Notes under the pieces: model-generated
Database searches by the model: none
Seen by the model: only the letters and a program-made list of their open reading frames with translations
What the model was told of the DNA's origin: nothing
Shown: positions 18,375 to 28,185 of the stretch, piece by piece
How positions within the stretch are numbered: position 1 is the first letter of the stretch
Layout: each line of letters begins with the position of its first letter
Program-made: the position numbers and the translations under genes
Assembly (NCBI GenBank): GCA_030620095.1
Contig: JAUTXW010004474.1
Location: forward strand, 147,001 to 211,000
Origin: Kuschelorhynchus macadamiae
Taxonomy: Eukaryota > Arthropoda > Insecta > Coleoptera > Curculionidae
Length of the DNA: 64,000 nucleotides
Reading direction: 5' to 3'

Positions 18375-21300
18375 GATGGGCTTTGATGAATTTACTTCAT
18401 TTGGAAATTAATGTTAACAAGCACAATCCGCTGAGAGCCTCATCTTTTATCGAACTTCCTCAAGAGATCAAGAGACGTCAAGCTGTGATCAACATTAGGA
18501 ATGATGACAACTTTTGCTTCGCCTGGGCAGTTGTGTCTGCTCTTCACCAACCACGCGGATTAGATTTTGAAACTTCATCCTACCCACACTACTCTTCTGT
18601 TTTGGATATGTCAGGTATAGAATTTCCAATGTTGCTAAAGAACATTAAGATTTTTGAAGAAAAAAATAACATTTCTATTAATGTATATGGATTAGAAATT
18701 ATAAATCCTAAAAAGGGGTATGAAGTAATTGGTCCACTTTATTATTCATCGAATAAAAAAAATCAACATGTCAATTTATTGTTAATAAGTGATGATGATG
18801 AAAAAACTTTTCATTATTGCTATATTAAAGATTTATCAAAACTAGTTTCTGCACAAATTTCTAAACATCACGGAAAAAAATATATTTGCGATGGTTGTTT
18901 ACAATATTTCCCTACAGAAGAAAATTTATTACAACACAATAGCTATGATTGTGATCATTTACGAATTAACCTACCTTCTAAAGAATTAATAAAAGATAAG
19001 TTTGGAAACTATTCATATGATAATATTTTGAAATTTGTAAATTATCATAAACAAATGAAAGTTCCTTTCGTGGTGTATGCAGTATTTGAATGCATTTTAA
19101 AGCCTTTAAATAATGACAATGTTGATAAAAATCCTAATACTTCATACACCTTAAAACAATATGAACATATTCCACATTCATTTGCCTATTACATTAAATG
19201 TTCCTTCGACGATAATTATTCTAAATTTGAAAAATATAGAGGTCAAAATTGTGATACATTATTTATAAATTCTTTAGAAAGAGATGTGTATAACATATAC
19301 AATAAATATTTAAAGGCTCCTAAAAAAATGATCCCTTTGAACGAACTGGACAAAATTTATCATAACTATGAAAAAGTTTGTCATATTTGTAATAAACCTC
19401 TTTTAAATGACAGGGTTGCAGATCATTGTCATATAACCGGTCTTTATAGAGGTCCAGCTCATTCACTCTGCAACATAAATTACAGAATACCTAACCTTAT
19501 TCCAGTTATATTGCATAATTTGCGTAATTATGATTCTCATCTATTTCTTAAAAAATTATGCTTAAACAAAGAACAACTAACAGTTATCGCACAAAACAAG
19601 GAAAAATATATTTCATTTGAAAAGCTTATTCATGTGGATAACTATTTTGATAAAAAGACACAAAAGGCTAAGAAAAAAATATATCATTAAGGTTTATTGA
19701 TTCTTTTCAATTTCTATCCCATTCTTTATCAAAACTCTCTGAAAGCTTAAAAGATGAACAATGTAAGGAAATAAAAAAAATTTTCAATGATGAAGAAAGA
19801 TTTAAACTTATTCGGCAAAAAGGTGTATTTCCTTACAGTTATATTGATGATTATTTAAAATTAGAAGAAACAACTTTACCTCAGAAAGACCAATTTTATA
19901 ATACTTTAACGGATGAGCACATCAGTGATGCAGAATACCAAAGAGCTGTAAAGGTTTGGCAATTGTTTAAATGTGAATCTCTTGGTCAATACTCCGACGT
20001 TTACTTACTCTCTGATACTTTACTTTTGGCAGATATTTTTGAAAATTTTAGAAGCACTTGTTTATCCACATATAAGCTCGATCCAGCTCATTTTTACACT
20101 TTTCCAGGTTTATCCTGGGAGGCGTGTTTGCGTTATACTGGAATAGAGTTAGAATTGTTAACTGATCCAGATATGATACACTTTTTCAAAAAAAGCGTTC
20201 GCGGTGGTGTGAGCTCTTGCATTTGTAGAAAATCTGAAGCTAATAACCCATTTCTTTAAAATTTTGATCCTTTAAAGCCAACTAAATACATAATTTATTA
20301 TGATGCAACAAATTTGTATGGTTATGCAATGTCACAGCACATTCCAACGGGAGATTTTGTTTGGTTAACAGATAAAGAAATCAATGATTTAAATATTATG
20401 AATATTTCTAAAAAATCTAATAAGGGATATGTTTTAGAAGTTGATTTAGAATATCCTACAAGTCTACATTCCTATCATAACGATTTTCCGTTTTGTCCAG
20501 AAAACTTTAAACCGCCAAATTCTAAATGCATAAAATTAATACCCAATTTAAATGATAAATCAAAATATGTTATTCACTATCAATTATTAAAACAATGTTT
20601 GGAACATGGACTCAAGTTAACTAAAGTTCATAAAGTTTTACAGTTTTTCAATCTGATTGGTTGAAAAAATATATAGACTTGAATTCAAGATTAAGAAATG
20701 ATTCAAAGAATGAATTTGATCGTAATACTTACAAGTTGGCAAATAATAGTATTTATGGCAAGACTATGGAAAATGTTGATAGGAGAATTGACGTAAGACT
20801 TGTTACAGAGTGGGAAAAAAATAGAAGAAAAGATGGTGCTGAGAATTTAATTGCAAAACCATATTTCAAGGACTTAACAATATTTTCTGAAAACTTGGTA
20901 GCTATTCAAATGCAAAAGATTCAAGTTACTTACAATAAACCAATATATGTAGGCTTATTAGATATATCTAAAACTGTCATGTATGATTTCTTTTATAATT
21001 TTTTAAAACCTCTTTATCAGGAAAATATTTCACTTTTATACACCGATACCGATTCGTTCATTTTAGAAGTCACAACTCCAAATATTTATTCTGACATGAT
21101 AAAAAATATTCACAAATTTGACACATCTAATTATGAATTTAATAATATTCATGAAATGCCTATTACAAAGTCAGTTATAGGAAAATTCAAAGATGAATAT
21201 GCTGGTGAACCCATTACTGCTTTCTTTGGTACTGGAGCAAAAGCATATTGTATTAAAACGGAAAACAGTTTAACAAAAAAAGCAAAAGGTGTTAAAAAAA

Positions 21301-21626
21301 GTGCAATTAAAAAGCAGTTGGATTTTATTCATTATAAAGATGTTGTTGAAAATCATTCTAAAACCTTTTGTTCAATCTATGTTTTTCGATCTAGACAACA
21401 TACAATTTTTACAGAGTTAATTAATAAATTGGCTTTGAGTTCCGAAGATGATAAGCGGTATAAAATTCCCTATAGTTTTAATACATTAGCTTGGGGACAC
21501 CAAGATATTGCTTTGTATCAATGGAATGCAGAACATAAAGATTTAGATATATTTATGTAGATATTATAAGGTATTTAAATTTGTTGTTTTTGAAACCAAA
21601 GTTAGTCTTCATAAGTCTTTCACAAA

Positions 21627-21998
21627 ATGTGCTTAGAAACTTTTGACAAAGAAATTGATAACAGTTATTTTAAAACATATGAAAAACGATTTTCCACTTT
21701 TAAAAAATGGAAAGGAAAATTGAGACCAGAAGTGTTAGCTGGAGCTGGCTTTTACTATACTTCAATCAATGATATTTGTAAATGTTTTTATTGTGGTATT
21801 GAAATTTTTGATTGGTTAAGTTATGATGATCCTATTGTGGAGCATAAGAAATTTGCTAAGAATTGTGATTTAAATAACTGTTTATGGAAAAATAGGAATC
21901 GAATAATTGTAACCATTCAAAATAAGTCTTCAAGCTACACATTTTATATAGTATTATTAATATCCTTATTTATGAACTTTTACATATATTTAAATTAA
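21627..21998 (+). CDS. E1 BIR-domain, tail-anchored IAP-like protein (123 aa)
   Basis: An intact ORF. The BIR repeat spans about residues 20-82, with Arg21 at its start, GFYYTS, zinc ligands Cys53, Cys56, His73 and Cys80, a Trp at 63 and the DDPIVEH signature. A hydrophobic tail at about residues 102-122 is a probable membrane anchor. It has one BIR and no RING or CARD, so it is much shorter than cellular IAPs. IAP-family BIRs bind caspases or IAP antagonists; a virus-like element could use it to delay cell death. It follows pPolB on the same strand in both E1 and E2. The E1 copy keeps every zinc ligand, unlike E2. Confidence 0.9.
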   Translation: MCLETFDKEIDNSYFKTYEKRFSTFKKWKGKLRPEVLAGAGFYYTSINDICKCFYCGIEIFDWLSYDDPIVEHKKFAKNCDLNNCLWKNRNRIIVTIQNKSSSYTFYIVLLISLFMNFYIYLN

Positions 21999-22096
21999 GT
22001 ATTTTATTGTTATTTTTTTACAACTGCTTTTGCTTTCGTGGTGAAAGTATCTGCTTAATGTTAATAAATTTGGAATATAATTATTAATTTGTTTTA

Positions 22097-22564
22097 ATGA
22101 CTATCAGTAGATCTCAATTTATTCTTCTTTATTTTATTTTCCAAAATGTTTTTTATGTTCATCATCCCCCTGGCGTAACACAGTGTGAAATATGTTTTTC
22201 TAGTAAAACAGACGTCACTCTAAGTAAATATTGTAAATTTATGAAAATTGGATTAATTAACAATAGTACAATTAGTTGGATGGAACGAATAAATGGAAAT
22301 GAAAATGCAAGTAAATTTTTTAAAATTTTGTATCATTATCCAAATCGATCTATTTTTGATACAAATTGGATAGAAAGGTTAGAGTTTAAAAATAATCAGT
22401 TACAAATTTTAACCCCCAACTGTACCAATTATTATGACGGATTCAAAAATTATTACTTTTCCATCATTAGTGTTACATTAAACTTTGCATTATTTTTATA
22501 CATTACCATTTTAAATATTTATCTTTATTACAAATTTCAAACTGGAAATCTATTTTTTCATTAA
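22097..22564 (+). CDS. Predicted type I membrane glycoprotein of E1 (155 aa)
   Basis: The N-terminal hydrophobic stretch (about residues 7-20, FILLYFIFQNVFYV) looks like a signal peptide. The luminal part has several Cys residues and possible N-glycosylation sites (NNST, NAS, NRS, NCT). A second long hydrophobic stretch (about residues 124-146) near the end is a probable transmembrane anchor followed by a short tail. I do not recognise the family. Position between the BIR gene and the integrase marks it as an accessory protein; a surface or immune-interaction role is speculation. No stop or frameshift. No counterpart is visible in the incomplete E0/E2 material. Confidence 0.6.
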   Translation: MTISRSQFILLYFIFQNVFYVHHPPGVTQCEICFSSKTDVTLSKYCKFMKIGLINNSTISWMERINGNENASKFFKILYHYPNRSIFDTNWIERLEFKNNQLQILTPNCTNYYDGFKNYYFSIISVTLNFALFLYITILNIYLYYKFQTGNLFFH

Positions 22565-22629
22565 TCCATTTTAATCGAAACTTTAAAGAAAGTGGGGATG
22601 AGAATATTTAAGTACAAGAATAACACAAT

Positions 22630-23253
22630 ATGTTTCAGTCTCGTTTAGTCATTATGAACAACGCCGTGGTTCATAAACCTTTGGAAACGCTTCTTAATTC
22701 AAAAATTTATTTTTTAAATAATTCTTTGTCAAAATTTGTTCTTGTTGGCATTAGTTTAAATGATTTTTCTCCAAAAATTGTAATTGGTGGAAAAACTGGA
22801 TTTTCAATCGCACTAACCGAAGAAAATTGGAAAGACATTTGTGTTCATCAAGGAATTATTGTAAACAATTTCTACTTTCCTCAAGTTGATCAAACCAGTG
22901 TGAATATAAACAACATTCATCTGCAGGTTCAGAAAATAAATGATACCCCTGTTCTACAAATTACAAAAGGCCCACACTTCATATACTTAGGACAAGAGTC
23001 TTTGGACAATTTGTGGCGATTAAAGGAAATTATTGATTATAGATTATCTATACTTAAAAGGCAAGAATTCAATACATATTTCAAAATATTTCAAAATAAT
23101 ATTTCATCTGATTGTGGCGACTTGTGTACGCATGTTTATAATATAATAAGTCCAACAGAAAATCCTAATTTCAAAATAAAATGTGGCGACTTGTGTACGC
23201 ATGTTTATAATATAATAAGTCCAACAATCCTAACAGTGAAAATTCAACTATGA
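22630..23253 (+). CDS. Unrecognised E1 protein with a duplicated C-terminal segment (207 aa)
   Basis: The first 150 residues look like a compact mixed alpha/beta domain with an ALTEENW motif, followed by a helical segment. Two 45-bp exact repeats (23113-23157 and 23182-23226, period 69 bp) duplicate a CGDLCTHVYNIISPT peptide near the C-terminus. After the second copy the frame ends at 23251-23253, but another frame stays open to about 23402 with a repeated KRKYYEENN motif, suggesting that the true tail has shifted. The EENW pattern recurs in uncharacterised Maverick proteins as far as I recall, but no function can be given. Confidence 0.5.
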   Translation: MFQSRLVIMNNAVVHKPLETLLNSKIYFLNNSLSKFVLVGISLNDFSPKIVIGGKTGFSIALTEENWKDICVHQGIIVNNFYFPQVDQTSVNINNIHLQVQKINDTPVLQITKGPHFIYLGQESLDNLWRLKEIIDYRLSILKRQEFNTYFKIFQNNISSDCGDLCTHVYNIISPTENPNFKIKCGDLCTHVYNIISPTILTVKIQL

Positions 23254-23592
23254 TGGAATTACTTGCTTTATATCCTGAACAAATGGAAAACAAATTGAAG
23301 CAAAATGGAACAAAACGAAAATATTACGAAGAAAACAATGAAAATAGATCAAAAAGAAAATATTACGAAGAAAACAATATCTTTTCTGGAAGAGAACAAT
23401 AAGGTGCATGTGTTAGTGAAGTGGAGCTTTGCTTACAGACAAGCCCGTAGGAAAAACTTTCAGATGTGGTACTTAGATAGACTCCGTTTTGAAAAAAGAA
23501 TAAATGATTGTAAACTTATTCTAGATTCGATATTATCTGAGGAACATAGAAATAAAATATATTTGACACGTTTTAATAAAAATTGTATTTGA
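23254..23592 (+). pseudogene. Frame-shifted tail or small ORF after the 22630 gene
   Basis: Two frames are open here. One continues the previous gene with a repeated KRKYYEENN basic motif up to about 23402. The other (23305-23592) gives a 95-codon ORF whose last 60 residues are Arg- and Lys-rich and helical (YRQARRKNFQMW). A duplicated segment with about a 36-bp period near 23310-23380 explains the repeats. Which frame is genuine cannot be decided from this copy. Confidence 0.35.
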
Positions 23593-23740
23593 TGTTTTAC
23601 TTAATAAAATTTTAGTTTAGTAAATGTGAATTTTATTTGAAATTTATTAGCACATTAAGACTTTGTAATTTGTATCAGCTAAAGCATAAAGTGAGGAACA
23701 GAAATAAAACAAATTTAACTAAAATTTAATTTCAATTTAA
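23593..23740. other. Convergent intergenic spacer
   Basis: AT-rich; contains AATAAA-like signals on both strands (for example ACTTAATAAAATT near 23600), consistent with 3' ends of the two convergent transcription units. Confidence 0.4.
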
Positions 23741-24673
23741 TTAAACAATATTTTTTTTATCAATCCATGTATTATATTTTTTATCAAGTCCTAACCATTT
23801 CACATAAACTTTGTTTCCTTTCCTTCTCAAAATCTTCTCAATAAGATACACATCAGTATGCTTTACTTTTAGTAATTCTTGCTCATAAAAACCACCCAGA
23901 ATGTCCTGATTATCTTCGTCTTGAATTAAATATGTCCAAGGGTTTGTCATCTTAACTTCTTTAATGTGGAATATCTCATTTGACCAATTTGGTGTGTAAC
24001 CTTTTGAAAATGCCTCTCGATGCTTGCTTATTCGTACGTGATCACCCACTTTAAACTTTGGAGATTTTATATCTAACGTTTTAGCATGAGTAAATACAGA
24101 TTTCAAGATTCTATTTTCATTTGTTTTATTTACTTGTTTTGGCTTCATTCCTATTGAAGAATGTTTTGTATTGTTATAATCTTTTACAATATCCGCTAAT
24201 ATATTAAACCATTTGTAATTTCCTTGAATGCTAAATATTTTCCACATATTATTCTTTAAAGTCCTGTTCACTCTTTCTACTATACTCGCTTTCAAATTGG
24301 AAAAGGTGCTATAATGGTTAATTCGAAATTGTTGCATCAAATTTTGAAAATTTACATTGAAAAACTCTCTCCCTCTATCCGTTTGCAAGTTTTTTGGTGG
24401 AGTTTTTGCACTGATTAATATTTTTTTCATTGCCGCTGTTACGTCTTTTCCAGATTTAGATTTTAACGGTTCGGCCCAAACATACTTAGAAAATACATTT
24501 ATGGTAATCAAGATATATTTAAATCCCTAATTAAATTTGGCATAGGGTAACATTTCAACCAAATCAGCTTGAAAAAGATCATTTAACCCTTTCACTACCA
24601 CCCTTCTGCGTTTGTAGTTTTTTCTAGCAGGTTTATGTAATTCATTAACGACTTGTTGTTTAACGGTTGTCAT
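23741..24673 (-). pseudogene. E1 retroviral-type integrase with chromodomain, one in-frame stop
   Basis: One frame from ATG 24673 to 23741 (about 310 codons), interrupted only by a TAG at 24527-24529. A basic N-terminal stretch (RKNYKRRRV) is followed by the RNase-H-fold core: first Asp in QADLVEM, second Asp in TDRGREF, Glu in ASIVERVNRTL. An SH3-like DNA-binding segment (KVGDHVRI) and a C-terminal chromodomain (VYLIEKIL, VKWLG, NTWI) complete the usual Polinton layout. The enzyme joins the element's ends to the target and makes the 6-bp duplication. The nonsense codon falls just after the first catalytic Asp, so no active protein is made from this copy. Confidence 0.9.
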
Positions 24674-24714
24674 GACAACAAACTTGTTTATTCAATTTTA
24701 AGGAAGTTCATTTT

Positions 24715-25455
24715 CTATGTTTTGTAATAATTCGAAATATAACTTTTATATGATTTTTCCCATTCAGTCAATTTATCAATTTGTATTGTATAACTTTTTT
24801 CATTTAAAATTTTACTAATTTTAGTAATCTCCTTTTCTAACGCATTAAAGGATTTTTTTATCTCTCCAGTTAAGAAAGTAGTTGATCTACTATCACTATT
24901 TTTTAATTCCTCCTCTGTTTTATTTAATTCTTGTTCTAATTTCTTAATTACACTGGACATTATATTTTCCAAGGAAATATATTGTTGATTTTCTTCCAAA
25001 GTGAGTTGGTCAATTGTTCTACTGTTAAGAATGCTATTTTGATTTCTTTTTTTTTCATCATCTAACCTTTTTATAAAAGTTCTTAATTGTTTAATTTTTT
25101 CCTTGTGTTTTTCAATTATTACTTCTCTTATATTTGTTTCCATTATTTTATTAATTTTGTTGATATCATCACTTAATTTTTTGTCTTCTTTTTTAACATG
25201 TTCATTTAAAAATTGCAAATCTTTACTTATTTGATTTAGCGTTAGCAACTGTTTATTAACGTTTTCAATTGAGGTATAACATCCTTTAATCTGGTTTTCA
25301 TACTTTAAAAAATTTTCATCAAAAACCTTAAGCTTTTTAGCAAAGATTTCATTATTTGTTTCATTTTCACCTAATCTCCTTTTTAAATTATTAATGTCAC
25401 TTATTCTCTCTTGATTTTGTTTTGAAATATGGCGTCCAAATTTATCAACTGTCAT
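24715..25455 (-). CDS. E1 fibre-like coiled-coil protein (246 aa)
   Basis: An open ORF starting MTVDKFGRHISKQ, a short N-terminal motif that recurs in Maverick coiled-coil proteins and may dock onto the capsid. The rest is almost entirely charged heptad-repeat coiled coil (residues about 15-230) without the globular head seen in longer fibre proteins. It ends 42 bp before the integrase start, in the same reverse-strand unit as DUF8207 and ATPase. A trimeric vertex fibre or a tegument-like rod is the most likely role, by position and composition only. Confidence 0.55.
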   Translation of the reverse strand: MTVDKFGRHISKQNQERISDINNLKRRLGENETNNEIFAKKLKVFDENFLKYENQIKGCYTSIENVNKQLLTLNQISKDLQFLNEHVKKEDKKLSDDINKINKIMETNIREVIIEKHKEKIKQLRTFIKRLDDEKKRNQNSILNSRTIDQLTLEENQQYISLENIMSSVIKKLEQELNKTEEELKNSDSRSTTFLTGEIKKSFNALEKEITKISKILNEKSYTIQIDKLTEWEKSYKSYISNYYKT

Positions 25456-25504
25456 GTTGAGCTTTCATTAAACAATAAATATGATTATATTTGATAGCTG
25501 TTAT

Positions 25505-26653
25505 TTATAGTATTACTTTATCTTCTCTTAATTCTTCAATAATAGAGATAATCTCGTTACTATGAGCATTATTTCCCGCATCACTTGATGAAATTAATAA
25601 ACGTAGCCTATCAACAATTTCGTTAACATTATTCCAGTATACATAGTCTGTATTTGATCTGTTTGTTTTCAAAATTAATCCCTTTCCTGTAGATTTGGCT
25701 CTAGTTGTTCTAAACGGAGGTTTTGGTTTGTTAAATGCTGTAACTAATCTTGGCAAGGTTTTTGTCTTTGTAATCCCCTTTCTTTGTAAATATGGTCCTA
25801 TTATTGTAACATATTTGTGTGATGTATTTCCTTGAACTTGTTCATTTGAATCAAAATTCCTACGATATACATTTGTTTTAGCTAGAATGTTCATGTAATT
25901 ATCTAAATCTTCCTTCTTATAACCTTTCGGTTCTTTTTTGAAAAGCAATTCGTATAAACCTGGCGTGCCTGTGTACGTTATTCCTCCCACTTTAATGTCT
26001 TTTCCAATAATTTCTACCGGTATCTGTGTTAAACCAAAAGAAAACTTATCCGTTTCGAGGTCATGAACTATTCCATAATAATGGTCAAATTTATGTTGTG
26101 TATCTTTCACACCCTCATCAATATATGATCTGGGTAATTCATGAAAATCTGCTAAGTAATCTTTATATGATGGTGTACCAACATAGGTTTGAATTGTTTT
26201 TCTAGTTTGTTCCAATATGTCTGACAAGTTTAAATTTGTTGTTGTGTCACTAGAAGGATCTGAAGTTTCTGCTATAACAGTTGATGACAATGGTTGTACT
26301 ACAGGAGAGGAAGAAGTGATACTACTGTCATTTAAAAATGTTGGTAGTTCTGTAGGGAGTGACGGAGTTTTTCCTGTTTTCTGAATATTTTTCGTCGGAG
26401 TTGATGTTTTATAAAGCTTTGTAGGTGTTCTTCAATCTTCATACTTTGAAACTCTTTCTTCTTTTAAATCGAATGGTTCGGATTTACCAATACTTGAAAT
26501 TAGCTGTTTAAGTGGTTGTGTTATTGGTCTATAAGTTTGTTCTAATTCGGACTGAGCAGTAGAAGTAGCTAATTTCAAGCTTTGATATTTCTGCTTCACG
26601 GCTTGTCTCGATCTTATTAATTCTCGAGCTAAACGTTTATCCATGCTGTACAA
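25505..26653 (-). pseudogene. E1 DUF8207-like Maverick protein, one in-frame stop
   Basis: One frame of about 383 codons from 26653 to 25505 with a single TGA at 26432-26434. The N-terminal 75 residues are a charged helix; a Thr/Ser/Pro-rich linker follows (residues about 75-130). The conserved domain begins near a YIDEG/HYYG region and includes GGITYTGTPGLYELLF and a Tyr/Arg-rich end. This matches my memory of the DUF8207 domain found in many arthropod genomes in Maverick context; a profile search would settle it. The gene lies between the ATPase and fibre genes on the same strand, suggesting a virion role. Confidence 0.6.
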
Positions 26654-26688
26654 GTTTTAAATGAAATAAAACTGCAAATTTTTTACTT

Positions 26689-27378
26689 TTATAAATATAT
26701 AAAGGAATCGAATTTACTCCTATATCTGCCGTGATTTACTTCACAATCTTTGTCAATTACAAGAAATCCATATGGATCCATCCAACAGTTAGCACAAATA
26801 TTTTTAAACTGATCAAATGTCATATCCAATATACAGTGGTCATTATATATATGTTTTAAACTCAAACAGTCCTGTTTAAATAAAATTAATAAGTTTGCAT
26901 TTTCTCGAATTAGACGTTTAAGGATTGAGGAATATCCTTGAAAAATAAAAAAACAATCGGTGTTTCTATGCCTTCCATGCGTGAAATAGTCCCTAATAAT
27001 AGATTGATTATGACAAGGAATATCATCAAAAATGATAACGGAATTTGGCTTTATCTCATGAGGTGAAATAATGTTCTCATCGCTATCATATTCAAAGTAT
27101 CCAATTTCTTTCATAGGTTTTAACAACTTTCTTAAATATTCATATTTTGGTTGATCTAATGACTTTGAATAAACATAGACATTTTCAAACCTAATTCCAT
27201 TTGGATGCTCGAGCAGTGTAAGCATAACGTTGGTTTTACCGCTACCACTGCAACCAACTATAAGCCCTCTTTTTGAACCACCGCAAAATAAGTCACCATG
27301 CTTTCTCAACTGTTTACTTAAAATTTTTTCGTCATGATTATTTACTGGTAATGAGAATTTTTGTTTTTCAATCCTCAT
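26689..27378 (-). CDS. E1 DNA-packaging ATPase, FtsK/HerA-A32 type (229 aa)
   Basis: An intact ORF. Walker A is GCSGSGKT (residues 42-49), Walker B is SVIIFDD (about 113-119), and an Arg-rich GRHRNTDCFFIFQ stretch follows, as in viral A32-like packaging ATPases. About 230 residues is the usual length in Polintons. The motor pumps the linear genome into the capsid. Its start lies 87 bp from the divergently transcribed PLA2/core gene. No stop, frameshift or missing motif is seen, so this is one of the better-preserved genes of the element. Confidence 0.9.
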   Translation of the reverse strand: MRIEKQKFSLPVNNHDEKILSKQLRKHGDLFCGGSKRGLIVGCSGSGKTNVMLTLLEHPNGIRFENVYVYSKSLDQPKYEYLRKLLKPMKEIGYFEYDSDENIISPHEIKPNSVIIFDDIPCHNQSIIRDYFTHGRHRNTDCFFIFQGYSSILKRLIRENANLLILFKQDCLSLKHIYNDHCILDMTFDQFKNICANCWMDPYGFLVIDKDCEVNHGRYRSKFDSFIYL

Positions 27379-27465
27379 TCTTAATCACACTAGTAAATAT
27401 TTTTAGCTGTAAAAGTATTTATACCAGAAAAATGTCAATGTGCTTTTAGTATAAAAAGAACTTCA
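27379..27465. promoter_or_regulatory. Divergent promoter region between ATPase and PLA2/core genes
   Basis: 87 bp between two divergent starts. The reverse strand has TATAAA at 27418-27423, about 40 bp before the ATPase ATG, a plausible TATA box. The plus strand has TATAAAAA at 27450-27457, but it is only 9 bp from the PLA2 ATG, too close for a normal TATA box unless the start lies elsewhere. Assignment from sequence only. Confidence 0.4.
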
Positions 27466-28185
27466 ATGACTGTGGGTCGCCATAAGTTGAAAAAAACTAT
27501 TAAAACACGTAATAGAAAAGGCTCTGGTTTAGTAAATAAATTAATTAGCAAACTACCTTTCGAAGTTCATATACCAGGATATAATTATTGTGGTCCCGGC
27601 ACCAACTTGGAAAAAAGATTAACTAGAGGTGACGTTGGTATAAATCCATTGGATTCCGCTTGCAAAGAACATGATATATCTTACTTTCAGACTGAAGATT
27701 TATCAAAAAGACACATATCTGACCAAATATTAGAAAAAAAAGCCTGGGATAGGGTAAAAGCTAAAGATTCTTCTATTGGTGAAAAAATTGCAGCTTTAAG
27801 TGTTGCAGGAATAATGAAGGGTAAAAGAAAGTTCGGTTTGGGATTAAAAAATACAAAAGGGGGTAAACTTAAATTGAGAAAAAACCGTATCATTCGAACA
27901 CCCAAAAAAATTGGAGGATTTCTACCTCTTTTGTTTCCCATTCTTGGCGCCCTGGGTGCACTAGGTGGAGGCGCGGCAGGAATTGCTAAGGCAGTAAATG
28001 ATGCTAAAGCAGCTAAACAGCAACTAGAAGAAATACATAGACATAATATTGCAATGGAAAATGCTTCTAAAGAAGGGAAAGGATTATATATTAGACCATA
28101 TAAAGGAAAGGGACTATTTATTAGACCTTATAAAGGAGGATCCGTCAAAATGAAAGCAATCAGACAAAAAAAAAACTCAAAATAA
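27466..28185 (+). CDS. E1 PLA2-domain / pVI-like core protein (239 aa)
   Basis: A basic N-terminus (residues 1-20) precedes a phospholipase A2 domain: calcium loop YNYCGPGTNLEKRL (about 39-53), then the active-site region CKEHDISY with His69-Asp70. Downstream is a hydrophobic Gly/Ala-rich amphipathic segment (about 150-180, FLPLLFPILGALGALGGGAA), like the membrane-active helix of adenovirus pVI or parvovirus VP1-linked PLA2 proteins. The end carries two tandem KG-L-IRPYKG repeats. In related viruses the PLA2 acts on endosomal membranes during entry; here that is a family inference. Intact and first in a tightly packed plus-strand virion unit. Confidence 0.85.
   Translation: MTVGRHKLKKTIKTRNRKGSGLVNKLISKLPFEVHIPGYNYCGPGTNLEKRLTRGDVGINPLDSACKEHDISYFQTEDLSKRHISDQILEKKAWDRVKAKDSSIGEKIAALSVAGIMKGKRKFGLGLKNTKGGKLKLRKNRIIRTPKKIGGFLPLLFPILGALGALGGGAAGIAKAVNDAKAAKQQLEEIHRHNIAMENASKEGKGLYIRPYKGKGLFIRPYKGGSVKMKAIRQKKNSK

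Larger units (their letters stand above)
17646..21560 (+). pseudogene. E1 protein-primed DNA polymerase B (pPolB), two introns, several breaks
   Basis: Family B polymerase that copies linear DNA from a protein primer. ATG 17646 is the first in frame. Exon 1 holds a C2H2 finger (CVTCNKVF to RHIKKH); exon 2 holds a CKEC pair; exon 3 carries the 3'-5' exonuclease and polymerase parts. Motifs: ExoI region YAVFE, a Cys/His endonuclease-VII-like block (CHICNKP, DHCHITG, HSLCN), HNLRNYD, PolA YDATNLYG (about 20299), PolB KLANNSIYGK (about 20734) and PolC YTDTDSF (about 21039). The catalytic palm Asp residues are present, but the ExoI Asp is Val (GTA, 19082-19084). Breaks: frameshift near 19685, TAA at 20257-20259, frameshift near 20645. 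It ends at TAG 21558-21560, followed 66 bp later by the BIR gene. Confidence 0.92.

Noticed and set aside
15386..26434. Stop-codon readthrough or recoding in E1 genes
   Set aside because: The single stops are TAA, TAG and TGA at unrelated positions, and other genes use all three as normal ends; random decay is simpler.
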